From: Streptomyces sp. PT12 | GTDB taxonomy: Bacteria; Actinomycetota; Actinomycetes; Streptomycetales; Streptomycetaceae | Direction: 5' to 3' | Length of the DNA: 38,785 nucleotides | Assembly (NCBI RefSeq): GCF_003311645.1 | Contig: NZ_QEST01000103.1 | Location: forward strand, 1 to 38,785 | In this document: piece after piece, positions 15,609 through 24,176 of the stretch | Layout of the letters: each line of letters begins with the position of its first letter | How positions within the stretch are numbered: the first letter of the stretch is position 1 | Notes under the pieces: model-generated | Database searches by the model: none | Seen by the model: the letters and a program-made list of their open reading frames with translations, nothing else | What the model was told of the DNA's origin: nothing | Made by a program: the position numbers and the translations under genes

Positions 15609-16880
15609 TCAGTCGGGCCCAGGTCCGGGCCGCGACCCGGTGCTGGTCGGGCGTCGGCGCCACCGAGGACCCGCGAGAGCCGAGGACATGGCACGGGGAG
15701 TCGCCGCGGGGCGGCGGCGCAGCTCCACCGCGGCCGAGACCGCGGCCAGCACCAGGGCGAGCGCCGCGCACACGACGATCGCCCCACGCGGGCCCGACCG
15801 CTCGATCAGCGGGGCGGCTAGCAGACCGGCGATCCCGTAGCCGACACCCGCGCCGACGTAGAGAAGGGAGAACGCCACACTCCAGGTGTGCTCGGGCAGG
15901 GCCCCCTGCACCGCAAGCCCTCTCGCCGCCCCGAACGGCGCCTGCAACGCCCCCACGCCCCCCACCAGGACAAGCGCCATCGCCTCATGGGTGGCCAGCC
16001 CGGTCCCCGCCACACACAGGCCCAACGCACCGAGCAGCACCACGGATTGAACGGCCGCCCGCCCCGGCCACGCGCGGGACCCATAGGCCAGCCCAGCCGC
16101 GATGCCCGCGCCCGCCATCACGGTCAGCCACACCCCCGACGCGTCACCCGAGACGCCGAGCAACGGAAGGAGCCCGAAGAGCGAGACGGTGAGCCCGCCG
16201 ACCGCGAGGTTCGACGCGGCTGTCTGCGCACACGCGGGAAGCAGCGGCGCCAGGTCGCGGGCCATCTCCCGGCCCGACACCACCCGTTGAACGCCGACAG
16301 GGCGCACGTCCCGCTGCGCGAAGGCCAGCACGGCGCCCAGCGCGGCGAACCCCGCCATGACCGCCGTGGGCGCAAGCGGCCCAAGCCCGCCGCCGAGCCC
16401 CGCGACCAGGGCCGGAGCCACCATCCACGCCGCGGTGCCCGCCGCGGACTCGAGCCCGAGCGCCGCCCTGGCCTCACCCGGTGCCAGCCGCAGCACCATC
16501 GTGCGCAGCCCGCCGATCGCACCCGCCGCGACCGCCCCCGCCGAGGCCGCGAGCGCCGCCAGCACCACGAGCGGCACCCGCCCCGCCAGCGCTACCGCAA
16601 GACCGAACAGCACCGCCTCCGCGCCCAGCACCAGGGCGAACTCCCGCCGCACCGGCCGCCGGTCGAACCTCCGCCCCAGCGGCGCGGCCGTCAGCGCCTC
16701 GGCCAGCGCGTGGGTGCCGACCAGCACCGCCCCGGTCGCCAGCGAGCCCTCCGCGCCCCGCCCCAGATAGACCAGCCCGAGCGGCGCCATGGCCACGGGA
16801 AGGCGCTGGCACAGGAGCAGGGCGAGCCAGGGCCGCAGGCCGGGGCGGCGCAGCAGCACGCCATATCCGTTACCAGTCAT
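15609..16880 (-). CDS. MFS transporter
   Basis: A 423-residue protein with 10-12 hydrophobic helices (LALLLCQRLPVAMAPLGLVYL, LVVLAALAASAGAVAAGAIGG, LTVMAGAGIAAGLAYG, MALVLVGGVGALQAPFG). The loop GRRFDRRPVRRE fits the 2-3 loop of the major facilitator superfamily. The substrate is unknown. It is divergent from a CGNR regulator 57 bp away, a frequent pairing for regulated exporters. It has the best promoter in the window and a nearly leaderless start. The last 40 residues are proline/arginine-rich and may not be native. Confidence 0.88.
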   Translation of the reverse strand: MTGNGYGVLLRRPGLRPWLALLLCQRLPVAMAPLGLVYLGRGAEGSLATGAVLVGTHALAEALTAAPLGRRFDRRPVRREFALVLGAEAVLFGLAVALAGRVPLVVLAALAASAGAVAAGAIGGLRTMVLRLAPGEARAALGLESAAGTAAWMVAPALVAGLGGGLGPLAPTAVMAGFAALGAVLAFAQRDVRPVGVQRVVSGREMARDLAPLLPACAQTAASNLAVGGLTVSLFGLLPLLGVSGDASGVWLTVMAGAGIAAGLAYGSRAWPGRAAVQSVVLLGALGLCVAGTGLATHEAMALVLVGGVGALQAPFGAARGLAVQGALPEHTWSVAFSLLYVGAGVGYGIAGLLAAPLIERSGPRGAIVVCAALALVLAAVSAAVELRRRPAATPRAMSSALAGPRWRRRPTSTGSRPGPGPD

Positions 16881-16888
16881 AGAATTAG

Positions 16889-16917
16889 ACGGTAAGCATG
16901 GCGTGAGAGGGCGTCAA
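16889..16917 (-). promoter_or_regulatory. Promoter of the MFS gene: TTGACG-N17-TACCGT
   Basis: On the minus strand the -35 TTGACG (16912-16917) and the -10 TACCGT (16889-16894) are separated by exactly 17 bp, a good principal sigma factor promoter. The -10 ends 8 nt before the ATG, so the message is leaderless or nearly so. The promoter occupies the gap shared with the CGNR gene, where that regulator could act. Confidence 0.7.
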
Positions 16918-16937
16918 CGCCTAGAGGAGTGGGCGGA

Positions 16938-17483
16938 GTGAGTGCGGTCAGCGTCGCGCCGGGAGCGTTGGAGCAGGTCAGGACGTTTCTCAACACCTGG
17001 CGCCTGCCGAATGACACGCGGACGCCCGAGGATCTGCTGCCCGGGCTGGCAGGCGCGGAGGCATCGTGGCGCGCCGCGCTGCCCGATGTGGCGCCGGTCG
17101 GCGAGGGCGAGTGGGATGAGTTGCTGCGGCTGCGCGCCGACCTGAGGGACGCGCTGGGCGAGCGCACGCCCGACGGGCTGCGGGAGTGGCTGGCCCGCCA
17201 CCCGGTCGTGGCGGCGCTCGGCGACGACCCGCCCGTGCGGCACCGGCCCCAGCACCCCGGCGCGGTCGGCGACCTGCTGGCCCTGGTAGTCGACGCCGTG
17301 GCATATGGCCACTGGCCGAGGCTCAAGGCGTGCCCCGACTGCCGCCATGTCTTCTACGACCACAGCCGCAACCGCAGCCGCACCTGGTGCGGCATGTACG
17401 CGGAACGCCCCGATGGCCGCGCCTGCGGAAGCATCGCCAAGGTCCGCACCTACCGGAAGCGCAGGCGCGAACAGGCCGTCTGA
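16938..17483 (+). CDS. CGNR zinc-finger (ABATE-type) regulator
   Basis: A 181-residue protein. The N-terminal part (FLNTWRLPNDTRTPEDLL) is the stress-responsive ABATE-like domain and the C-terminus is a CGNR-type zinc finger (CPDCRHVFYDHSRNRSRTWC, then a Cys-Gly pair and a basic tail). Such proteins are probable ligand-responsive transcription regulators. GTG 16938 is chosen because GAGGAG lies 8 nt upstream; GTG 16929 overlaps that site. It is divergent from the MFS gene and probably controls it. Confidence 0.88.
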   Translation: MSAVSVAPGALEQVRTFLNTWRLPNDTRTPEDLLPGLAGAEASWRAALPDVAPVGEGEWDELLRLRADLRDALGERTPDGLREWLARHPVVAALGDDPPVRHRPQHPGAVGDLLALVVDAVAYGHWPRLKACPDCRHVFYDHSRNRSRTWCGMYAERPDGRACGSIAKVRTYRKRRREQAV

Positions 17484-17658
17484 GCACGGCCGTTCGGTCC
17501 ATGGTGGCCGCCGGGGCGCGGCGGCCACGACACAGGCGACGGCGAGGTCGGCCACCGGGGCCTGGAGAGGGCGTGGCCGCGGTGACGCTTGCCCCGGTCG
17601 TATGGTGCGGCGCCGCGACGTGTGAACGGGACGGTTGAACGCGACGGGGGAACGTGCG

Positions 17659-17697
17659 GCGTGACCGGGTGGGGTGACCCGGTGGGGTGACCCGGTG
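17659..17697. repeat. 13-bp tandem repeat upstream of the Clp ATPase gene
   Basis: Three units of ggtgacccggtgg (the first degenerate) lie in the 17484-17802 gap, just after GTGAACGG-like sequence at 17620-17650. No HAIR (CTTGAGT-type) or CIRCE element was found in this gap. Confidence 0.85.
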
Positions 17698-17802
17698 GGC
17701 CGTATTCCGGTCGCACGAAGCCGGGGCGCGGCCAAGACTGGCCGCATACGGCAATCGGCTCTGTGCGGACGATCGCGGCCGCGCGCCACGTCGCGGGAAT
17801 GG

Positions 17803-20388
17803 GTGATCACGGTGACAACCTCCCCCATCGGCTCGGGAGACCGCTCCTTCGGCTCGGGAGACCCCTTCGCCGCCTTCTTCGACCGCTTCTTCGGCATGAG
17901 CCCGGCCGCCTCGCCGCCCGCGGTGCAGCGGGTGCCCATCGGGCGGCTGCTCAGCGACTCCTCGCGCGAGCTGCTTGAGGCCGCGGGGCGCAGGGCGGGC
18001 GAGGACGGCTCGGACCTGGACACCGTGCATGTGCTGTGGGCCGCGACGCGGGTCGGGGCCGCCCGCCGGTTCCTGGCGCGGGCCGGGGCGGATCCGGACC
18101 GGCTGGCCGATGACCTGGCGGGCGCGCTGCCCACGGGGACCCGGTCGGGGGACCCCGCGCTCACCCCGGCGACCAAGCGGGTTCTGCTGGCGGCGCACGC
18201 CCGTTCGCAGGCGGGGCGCGCGTCGTATATCGGGCCCGAGCACATCCTGGCGGCGCTGCTCGACGAGCCGCGTTCCTCGGCGGGGGCGGCGCTGCGTTCG
18301 GAGTGCGCGGTGCCCGGCGCGCTGCGGGAGAGCGCGGGGGGCCGGTGGACGCCCGCGGGCGGCGAGCCATCGACGCCCACGCTCGACGCGTACGGCCGCG
18401 ACCTCACCGACGAGGCCCGCGGGGGGCGCCTTGACCCTGTGGTGGGGCGCGCGGAGGAGATCGAGCGCACCGTGGAGATTCTCTCGCGCCGTGGGAAGAA
18501 CAATCCCCTGCTCATGGGCGACCCCGGCGTCGGCAAGACCGCGATCGTCGAGGGCCTGGCGCAGCGGATCGTCGCGGGCGATGTGCCGCGGGCCCTCGCG
18601 AACCGGCGGGTCGTCGCGCTCGACATGGCGGGCCTGGCCGCGGGCTGGCGCCACCCGGGGGACTTCGAGGAGCGGCTCACCAAGGTGATCGAGGAGGTCG
18701 CGGCGGCGGAGAAGAGCGTCGTCCTGTTCATCGACGACGCGCACACCGTCATGGGCGCGCGGAACGACGCGGGAAACGGCGCGGCGAACGGCGCCGGGAG
18801 CATCCTTGAGCGCGCCCTCGCCCAGGGCGACCTCAGCCTCATCGGAGCGACGACGGTCGACGAGTACCGCGGGAGCATCGAGTGGGACGCGGCGCTGGAA
18901 CGGCGTTTCCAACCGGTGATGGTGCGCGAGCCCACCGTGGATGAGACGGTCGAGATCCTGCGGGGGCTGCGGGACTGTTACGAGGCGCACCACCAGGTGG
19001 GGATCACGGACGAGGCCGTCGACGCGGCGGCGACGCTCTCCGACCGTTACGTGCGTGACCGTTTCCTGCCCGACAAGGCGATCGACGTGATCGACCAGAC
19101 GTGCGCCAGGGTCGCGCTGCGCGACGGCGGCGGCAGCCGGGAGGCGACCGCCCTCCAGGACCGCCTCACCCGGCTGACCAGGGAGAAGGACGCGGCGGTC
19201 GGCAACGAGGACTTCGAGCGCGCGGCGGAGTTCACGCTGCGGATCAGGGAGACCGAGGAGCGGCTTGCCGATCTGGGCGAGGAGCCCGCCGAGGTGCCGC
19301 TGGTCACCGAGGACGACATCGCGTCGGTGCTGTCATCGCGCACCGGCATCCCCGTCGCGCGGCTCACCCAGACGGAACGCGAGCGGCTGATGCGGCTCGA
19401 AGAGGCCCTGCGCCGACGGGTGATCGGGCAGGAGGAGGCGGTCACCGCGGTGGCCAGGGCCGTGCGGCGCGGGCGGGCGGGGATGGGCGATCCCGGTCGG
19501 CCGACGGGCAGCTTCCTCTTCGTCGGCCCTGCCGGGGTCGGCAAGACGGAGCTGGCCAGGGCGCTCGCCGAGCTGCTGTGCGGTGAGGAGGACCGGCTGG
19601 TGCGCCTTGACATGGGCGCGTACCGGGAGCGGCACTCCGTCGCGCGGCTCATCGGCTCGCCGCCCGGCCCTGGCGGCCCCGGCGAGGCGGGCAGGCTGAC
19701 GGAGGCGGTGCGCCGCGCGCCGTACGGCGTGGTGCTGTTCGACGAGGTGGAGAGGGCGCACCCCGAGGTGTTCGACGTGCTGCTTCTGGTCCTCGGCGAG
19801 GGGCGCCTGACCGACGCGCGGGGGCGGACGGCCGACTTCAGGAACGCCGTCGTGATCATGACGAGCACCATCGCGTCGGATCGCGTCCCTGAGCGCGGGG
19901 GCGCGGTGGAGGCGTTCAGGGACGACGTGCTGGGCGGGCTGCGGAGCCGCTTCGGGCCGGAGTTCCTCGACGTGATCGACGAGACGGTGGTGTTCCACGG
20001 CCTCGGGCATGAGGACCTCATCCGCATCGTCGACCTGCCGCTGGAGCGCAGCCGCCGCAGGCTGCACGCCCAGCAGGTCGATCTCGAGGTCACCGACACG
20101 GCCAGGGAGTGGCTGGCCGACCGCGGCCACAGGGCCGGGTCGGAGGCTGGGTCGCAGGCCGGGTCGGGCGCCGGGTCGGGCGCCGGGCCGCTGCGTCGCA
20201 CGATCCAGTCCGAGCTGGACAACCGCCTGGCGGACATGCTGCTCGACGGCACGGTCAACCCCGGTGACACGGCGGTGTGCGACGTCAAGGACGGGCGGCT
20301 CTCCTGCTATGTCAAGGGCGGCGGGGGCGACGGGAGCGGCGGGAGCGGCGGGAGCCACGACGCCCGGCGCGCCGCGGCCGGGTCCTGA
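17803..20388 (+). CDS. Double-AAA+ Clp ATPase (ClpC/ClpB-like) with atypical pore loops
   Basis: An 861-residue protein with a Clp N domain (43-160), a first AAA+ module (Walker A GDPGVGKT 239-246, Walker B LFIDDAH 308-314, arginine motif ALERRFQP), a short UVR-like middle segment (460-490, KDAAVGNEDFERAAEF) and a second module (Walker A GPAGVGKT, Walker B VLFDEVERAHPEV). It should unfold or disaggregate proteins. Pore loop 1 reads GWRHPGDFEERL (usual Tyr lost), pore loop 2 reads PGPGGPGE in place of PGYVGYDE, and FRPEFLNRID is FGPEFLDVID, so the second arginine finger is gone. No (I/L/V)GF ClpP loop was found. Gly/Ser/Ala repeats lie near 778-796 and at the C-terminus. The start GTG 17803 is uncertain; 17812 is possible. 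It sits near the hsp18 locus. Confidence 0.9.
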   Translation: MITVTTSPIGSGDRSFGSGDPFAAFFDRFFGMSPAASPPAVQRVPIGRLLSDSSRELLEAAGRRAGEDGSDLDTVHVLWAATRVGAARRFLARAGADPDRLADDLAGALPTGTRSGDPALTPATKRVLLAAHARSQAGRASYIGPEHILAALLDEPRSSAGAALRSECAVPGALRESAGGRWTPAGGEPSTPTLDAYGRDLTDEARGGRLDPVVGRAEEIERTVEILSRRGKNNPLLMGDPGVGKTAIVEGLAQRIVAGDVPRALANRRVVALDMAGLAAGWRHPGDFEERLTKVIEEVAAAEKSVVLFIDDAHTVMGARNDAGNGAANGAGSILERALAQGDLSLIGATTVDEYRGSIEWDAALERRFQPVMVREPTVDETVEILRGLRDCYEAHHQVGITDEAVDAAATLSDRYVRDRFLPDKAIDVIDQTCARVALRDGGGSREATALQDRLTRLTREKDAAVGNEDFERAAEFTLRIRETEERLADLGEEPAEVPLVTEDDIASVLSSRTGIPVARLTQTERERLMRLEEALRRRVIGQEEAVTAVARAVRRGRAGMGDPGRPTGSFLFVGPAGVGKTELARALAELLCGEEDRLVRLDMGAYRERHSVARLIGSPPGPGGPGEAGRLTEAVRRAPYGVVLFDEVERAHPEVFDVLLLVLGEGRLTDARGRTADFRNAVVIMTSTIASDRVPERGGAVEAFRDDVLGGLRSRFGPEFLDVIDETVVFHGLGHEDLIRIVDLPLERSRRRLHAQQVDLEVTDTAREWLADRGHRAGSEAGSQAGSGAGSGAGPLRRTIQSELDNRLADMLLDGTVNPGDTAVCDVKDGRLSCYVKGGGGDGSGGSGGSHDARRAAAGS

Positions 20389-20465
20389 AAAGCCAGGGGG
20401 CGGGGCGATGCCCACGGCGGCGCCCGAAGGGCACGAGGGGGGGAGGGGGAAGCGGCGGGCCGGTC

Positions 20466-20471
20466 TACGGT
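20466..20471 (+). promoter_or_regulatory. -10-like TACGGT upstream of the second APH-type kinase
   Basis: TACGGT lies 40 nt before ATG 20512 and would give a short leader carrying a GAAGGG ribosome binding site. No good -35 is visible. Confidence 0.35.
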
Positions 20472-20511
20472 GTTCGACGGCAGCGGAACGCGAGGCCGAA
20501 GGGACACGCCC

Positions 20512-21537
20512 ATGGAACCCGTCACCGAGAGCATCGCCAAGAACCGCCAGTCGCCCGACGTCCTGCGCGCCATGGTGGCGCGCGCGTTCGGCGATGACCG
20601 CGTGCCCGAGGGCGACGGCTGGGCCGACGAGTTGGGCCACGGCTGGTTCAACGTGGCCTACCGCGTGCGGCTGCGCGACGGCGCGTCGGTGGCGTTGAAG
20701 ATAGCGCCACCCGCGGGGGTCGAGGTGATGACCTACGAGCGGAACGCCATGCGCACCGAGGTCGCCGCGCTCGCCCTGATCCGCGAGCGTACCGAAGTGC
20801 CGGTGCCCGCCGTCCTCTTCCACGACGACACCCACGAGCTGTGCGACGCGGACTACTTCTTCATGGAGTACGTGGACGCCGACAACCTCGGCGTCGTCAA
20901 GGACGACCTGCCGCGCGAGCGTTACCTCGCGTGCGAGGAGGCGCTCGGCGCCGCCAACCGCGCGCTCAACGGCATCCCCGGCGACCGCTTCGGGCCGCTG
21001 CTCGGCGGGCCGCCGAGCGGCACGAGCTGGCGCGAGGTCTTCACCGGCCTCCTGGAGAACGTCCTGCGCGACGGCGAACGGCGCGGCGTCGACCTCGGCC
21101 AGGACTACGACGCGATCCGCCGCATCGTGGCCCGGCACGCGGACAGCCTGGACGAGGTGACCGAGCCGGTGTTCATCGAGTGGGACCTGTGGGACTTCAA
21201 CGTCATGGTGCGCGACGGCGCGCTCGTGAGCATCATCGACCACGAGAGGGCGCTGTACGGCGACCCGTTGTTCGAGGCCAGGTTTCTGCCCGTCACCGAG
21301 CCGGAGCTGTCCGACGGCACGCTGAGCTTTCTGCGCGGCTACGGCAGGGAGCCTTCGTTCACCGAGGCGGAGCTGACGCGGCGGCGCCTCTACACCCTGT
21401 ATCTCTTTCTCATCATGGTCATCGAGACGGTGTTCAGGGGCCACGAGGACCCGTCGCAGTACCACTCCGCGCGCGAGCGGCTGGCGGCCTCGGTCGCCGA
21501 GCTGAGCGGCGCGCCGAGCGTCGAGCCCGCGCGCTGA
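20512..21537 (+). CDS. APH-type phosphotransferase
   Basis: A 341-residue kinase-fold protein. The N-lobe has GHGWFNVAYRVRLRDGASVALKIAP and the hinge YFFMEYVDAD. The catalytic loop is FIEWDLWDFNVMV (Asp225, Asn230; the usual His is Glu-Trp here), and the metal motif is IIDHERALYGDP, with DHE in place of DFG/DFE. This pattern is common in the large uncharacterised APH family that acts on small molecules. GAAGGG precedes ATG 20512. The MATE gene starts 3 nt after the stop, so kinase and exporter are probably co-expressed. Joint handling of a toxic compound is possible but not shown. Confidence 0.88.
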   Translation: MEPVTESIAKNRQSPDVLRAMVARAFGDDRVPEGDGWADELGHGWFNVAYRVRLRDGASVALKIAPPAGVEVMTYERNAMRTEVAALALIRERTEVPVPAVLFHDDTHELCDADYFFMEYVDADNLGVVKDDLPRERYLACEEALGAANRALNGIPGDRFGPLLGGPPSGTSWREVFTGLLENVLRDGERRGVDLGQDYDAIRRIVARHADSLDEVTEPVFIEWDLWDFNVMVRDGALVSIIDHERALYGDPLFEARFLPVTEPELSDGTLSFLRGYGREPSFTEAELTRRRLYTLYLFLIMVIETVFRGHEDPSQYHSARERLAASVAELSGAPSVEPAR

Positions 21538-21540
21538 CCG

Positions 21541-22971
21541 TTGGCCCGCGGCGAACGGCGGGGTAAAGGGCGGGGTGAACGGCGCGGCGAACGGCGGGAG
21601 GGCGCGGCGGCCCTGGGCACGCGCCCGGTGGGCCGCCTGCTCGCCACGTCGACCGCGCAGGCGACCATGGCGGTCGCGACGTATGGCATCTACGCGCTGA
21701 CCAACGCGTGGTTCATCTCGCGCGGCGTGGGCGAGACCGCGTTCGTGGCCGTCAACCTGGTGGCGCCCCTGCTGCTGATCCTGGGCGCGGTCTCGACGAC
21801 CGTCGGCGTCGGCGGCGCGTCGCTCGTCTCCCACCGCCTCGGCGCTGGCGACCCGCGCGGCGCCGCGCGGGCGGCGGGCAACGCGTTCGTCGTCTTCTGG
21901 GCCGCGGCCGTGCTCATCGGCGGCCTCGGCATCCTGCTGATCGAGCCGCTGCTCACCGTGCTCGGCGCCGCCGGCGAGACGCGCGCCCCCGCGCGCGACT
22001 ACGCGCTGATCATCCTGGCGGGCTCGCTCACCGCGACCGGCTTCTCCAGCCTGGTGCGGGCCGAGGGGCGGATGCGGTTCTCGACGCTGATCTGGGTGGT
22101 CTCGGTGGTCTGCCAGATCGTGCTCGACCCGCTGCTGATCTTCGGCCTCGACATGGGCGTGCGCGGCGCCGCGTTCGGCACGGTCGGCGGGCAGGCGGTG
22201 TCGGTGGGCTTGAGCCTGTGGTTCTTCTTCCTCCAGCGCGACCGCCCCTACCGCATCGGCCTGGCCGACCTGCGCCCCCACGGGCCCACGCTGCGGCGCC
22301 TGGTGTCGCTCGGCGCCCCCTCGTTCCTCGGCGGCCTCGGCACCACCCTGGTCACCGCGCTCGCCAACGTCCTGCTGCTGCGGCTCGGCGGGGCCGTGGC
22401 GTTGAGCGCCTACGCGATCTGCGCGCGCATCGGCACCTTCGCGCTGATGCCCCAGCTCGGCATCTCCCAGGGCATGCAGCCGCTGATCGGCTACAACGCG
22501 GGCCGCGCGCTCGCCGACCGCGTGCACCGCACCCGCGTGCTCGCCCTGCGCGCCACGACGCTGTACGGGGCGGCCGCGTGCGCCGTTCTCCTCGGCGCCG
22601 CGGGGCCGTTGACCGGGGCGTTCACCGACGACCCCGAGGTGCGGGACGCGGCGGCCGACGGCCTTCGCGTGCTGGCGCTCGGCCATCCACTCGCCGGGGT
22701 GGCGACGCTCGTGGCCGCGTACTTCCAGGCGCTCGGGCGGGCGCGGCCCTCGTATCTGATCTCGATCGGGTCGATCGTCGGGGTGCGCGTGCCGCTCCTG
22801 CTGCTCGCCTCCCTGGCCGGGACCACCTGGCTGTGGAGCAGCTTCCCTGTGGCCGAGCTGGTCACGGCGGCTGCCGCGTGGCTGATCCTGCGCCGCCGGG
22901 GCGGAGCGGCCGGGGGCGCCGAGGCTCCGAAGGAGCGGGCGCCCGCCAGGCCCCGGACCCGTTCACCGTGA
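21541..22971 (+). CDS. MATE-family multidrug exporter
   Basis: A 476-residue protein with twelve hydrophobic helices and MATE landmarks (STTVGVGGASLVSHRLGAGDPRGA-type region, DPLLIFGLDMGVRGAAFGT, MPQLGISQGMQPLIGYNAGR, YFQALGRARPSYLIS). Such proteins export cationic drugs or metabolites using Na+ or H+. The start is uncertain: TTG 21541 includes a GERRG-type N-terminus translated from gaacggcgg repeats, so GTG 21628 may be the true one. It lies immediately after the kinase gene. Its last 110 bp overlap the end of the Ppx gene on the other strand. Confidence 0.9.
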   Translation: MARGERRGKGRGERRGERREGAAALGTRPVGRLLATSTAQATMAVATYGIYALTNAWFISRGVGETAFVAVNLVAPLLLILGAVSTTVGVGGASLVSHRLGAGDPRGAARAAGNAFVVFWAAAVLIGGLGILLIEPLLTVLGAAGETRAPARDYALIILAGSLTATGFSSLVRAEGRMRFSTLIWVVSVVCQIVLDPLLIFGLDMGVRGAAFGTVGGQAVSVGLSLWFFFLQRDRPYRIGLADLRPHGPTLRRLVSLGAPSFLGGLGTTLVTALANVLLLRLGGAVALSAYAICARIGTFALMPQLGISQGMQPLIGYNAGRALADRVHRTRVLALRATTLYGAAACAVLLGAAGPLTGAFTDDPEVRDAAADGLRVLALGHPLAGVATLVAAYFQALGRARPSYLISIGSIVGVRVPLLLLASLAGTTWLWSSFPVAELVTAAAAWLILRRRGGAAGGAEAPKERAPARPRTRSP

Positions 22972-23923
22972 CGGCGGTGGGCCAGGGGTGCCGCCACCAT
23001 CCGGGGCCGTCCTCGATGTGGCGCAGCAGGATGCCCTCGCGGATCGCCCACGGGCACAGGGTCACCGCGGCTAGGCCCATGGCCCGCATCGCCGACTCGG
23101 CGACGATCGCCCCGGCGAGTGACTGCCGGGCGCGCGCCGCCGAGATGCCGGGCAGCGCGGCGCGTTCGGCGGATGACAGCGCCGCGAGGCGGCGGGTCGC
23201 GGAGCGCAGGTCGGCAAGCGCCAGCTGACGCCCCCCGCACAGCCGAGCCAGCTGGTGGAACGTCCGCGACGTGCCCACCGCGCGCAACGGCGCCTCCGCG
23301 CGGACCCGCCCACTCAACCCCCGCAGCACGTCCGCCACATGACGGCGCAGCTCCCGCACCGCGCCCGCCGACGGCGGATCGCCGTCGGCCAGCCACCGCC
23401 GCGTCAACGGGCGCGCGCCCAGCGGCAGCGACGCCACGAGATCCGGCGCCTCGCCCCGCCCGAGCGCCACCTCGAACGTGCCCCCGCCGATATCCAGCGA
23501 CAGCAGCGGCCCGCCGCCCCCACCCGTCCAGCCCTCACCCGTCCAGCCCTCACCCATCCACCGCCGCACCGCGAGAAACGTCAGCGCGCCCTCGGCCTCC
23601 CCCGGCAGGGTGTGCAGCGACACCCCCGTGCGCCGGTGGACCTCATCGAGCACGCTCGCGGCGTTGGGCGCGTCCCGCACGATCGCGGTGGCGAACGCGA
23701 ACGGCTCCCCCACCCCCCGGCGCGCCGCCTCCCCCAGAGCCGCCCCGACGGCCCCCGCCACCCGCTCGACGGCCGCCTCCCCGAGCCACCCGTCGGGGCC
23801 CGCCAACTTCCCGAGCCGCAGCGGATACTTGACGGTCCCGACCACCGCGGGAACGCGCCCCTCGGCCTCCGCGACGACGAGGCACGCGGCGTTGGCCCCC
23901 ACGTCCAGCACAGCGATACGCAT
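22862..23923 (-). CDS. Ppx/GppA-type phosphatase
   Basis: A 353-residue protein of the actin-like ATPase fold. The phosphate-1 motif is VLDVGANAACLVV, AFATAIVRDAPN follows, the phosphate-2 motif is SLDIGGGTFEVALG, and a later loop reads AVGTSRTFHQLARL. This family hydrolyses exopolyphosphate or pppGpp. Actinomycetes usually encode two such short forms. ATG 23923 is used because MRIAVLDVGAN is the conserved start. An internal GEGWT repeat comes from a 15-bp unit (23522-23551). The 3' end overlaps the MATE gene tail to tail by 110 bp, and the last 40 residues look non-native. Confidence 0.9.
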   Translation of the reverse strand: MRIAVLDVGANAACLVVAEAEGRVPAVVGTVKYPLRLGKLAGPDGWLGEAAVERVAGAVGAALGEAARRGVGEPFAFATAIVRDAPNAASVLDEVHRRTGVSLHTLPGEAEGALTFLAVRRWMGEGWTGEGWTGGGGGPLLSLDIGGGTFEVALGRGEAPDLVASLPLGARPLTRRWLADGDPPSAGAVRELRRHVADVLRGLSGRVRAEAPLRAVGTSRTFHQLARLCGGRQLALADLRSATRRLAALSSAERAALPGISAARARQSLAGAIVAESAMRAMGLAAVTLCPWAIREGILLRHIEDGPGWWRHPWPTAVTVNGSGAWRAPAPSEPRRPRPLRPGGAGSATRQPP

Positions 23924-24141
23924 ACGCTCCGCGTACCCGCGACGACTCCCCGTCACGCGGCCGCCCGCCCCACTGGCGCGAACATGACGCATTCGCAACC
24001 ATGGGGTCGCGGGAGACGGTTCGCGGATGACCTGCCTCGCCCCGCCCGAGCCGCACGCCCCGTCCCCTGGAATCCACCGCGAGAAGGGCGGGGCGGCGGG
24101 GGAGCGTTGAGCGGGGGCCGTTGAGCGGTGCGGTAAGTCCT

Positions 24142-24170
24142 TTGCCTTTCCGCGGGAAGGCGCTTAGCGT
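24142..24170 (+). promoter_or_regulatory. Promoter TTGCCT-N17-TAGCGT for the Cfr-like gene
   Basis: -35 TTGCCT (24142-24147) and -10 TAGCGT (24165-24170) have a 17-bp spacer. The predicted start near 24177 gives a leader of about 254 nt. Between 23924 and 24141 nothing was found except GTTGAGCGG-type repeats. Confidence 0.6.
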
Positions 24171-24176
24171 TGATCG

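Noticed and set aside
17484-17802. HspR (HAIR) or CIRCE element upstream of the Clp gene
   Set aside because: Searched by eye for CTTGAGT-N7-ACTCAAG and TTAGCACTC-type sequence; only 13-bp GC repeats are present.
17803-20388. Calling the Clp ATPase clpB
   Set aside because: The middle domain is a short UVR-like segment, not the long ClpB coiled coil, and the pore loops are atypical. No gene symbol is justified.
19333-22686. Minus-strand open frame of about 1,100 codons
   Set aside because: Shadow of the Clp, kinase and MATE genes on the plus strand, whose translations carry clear motifs.
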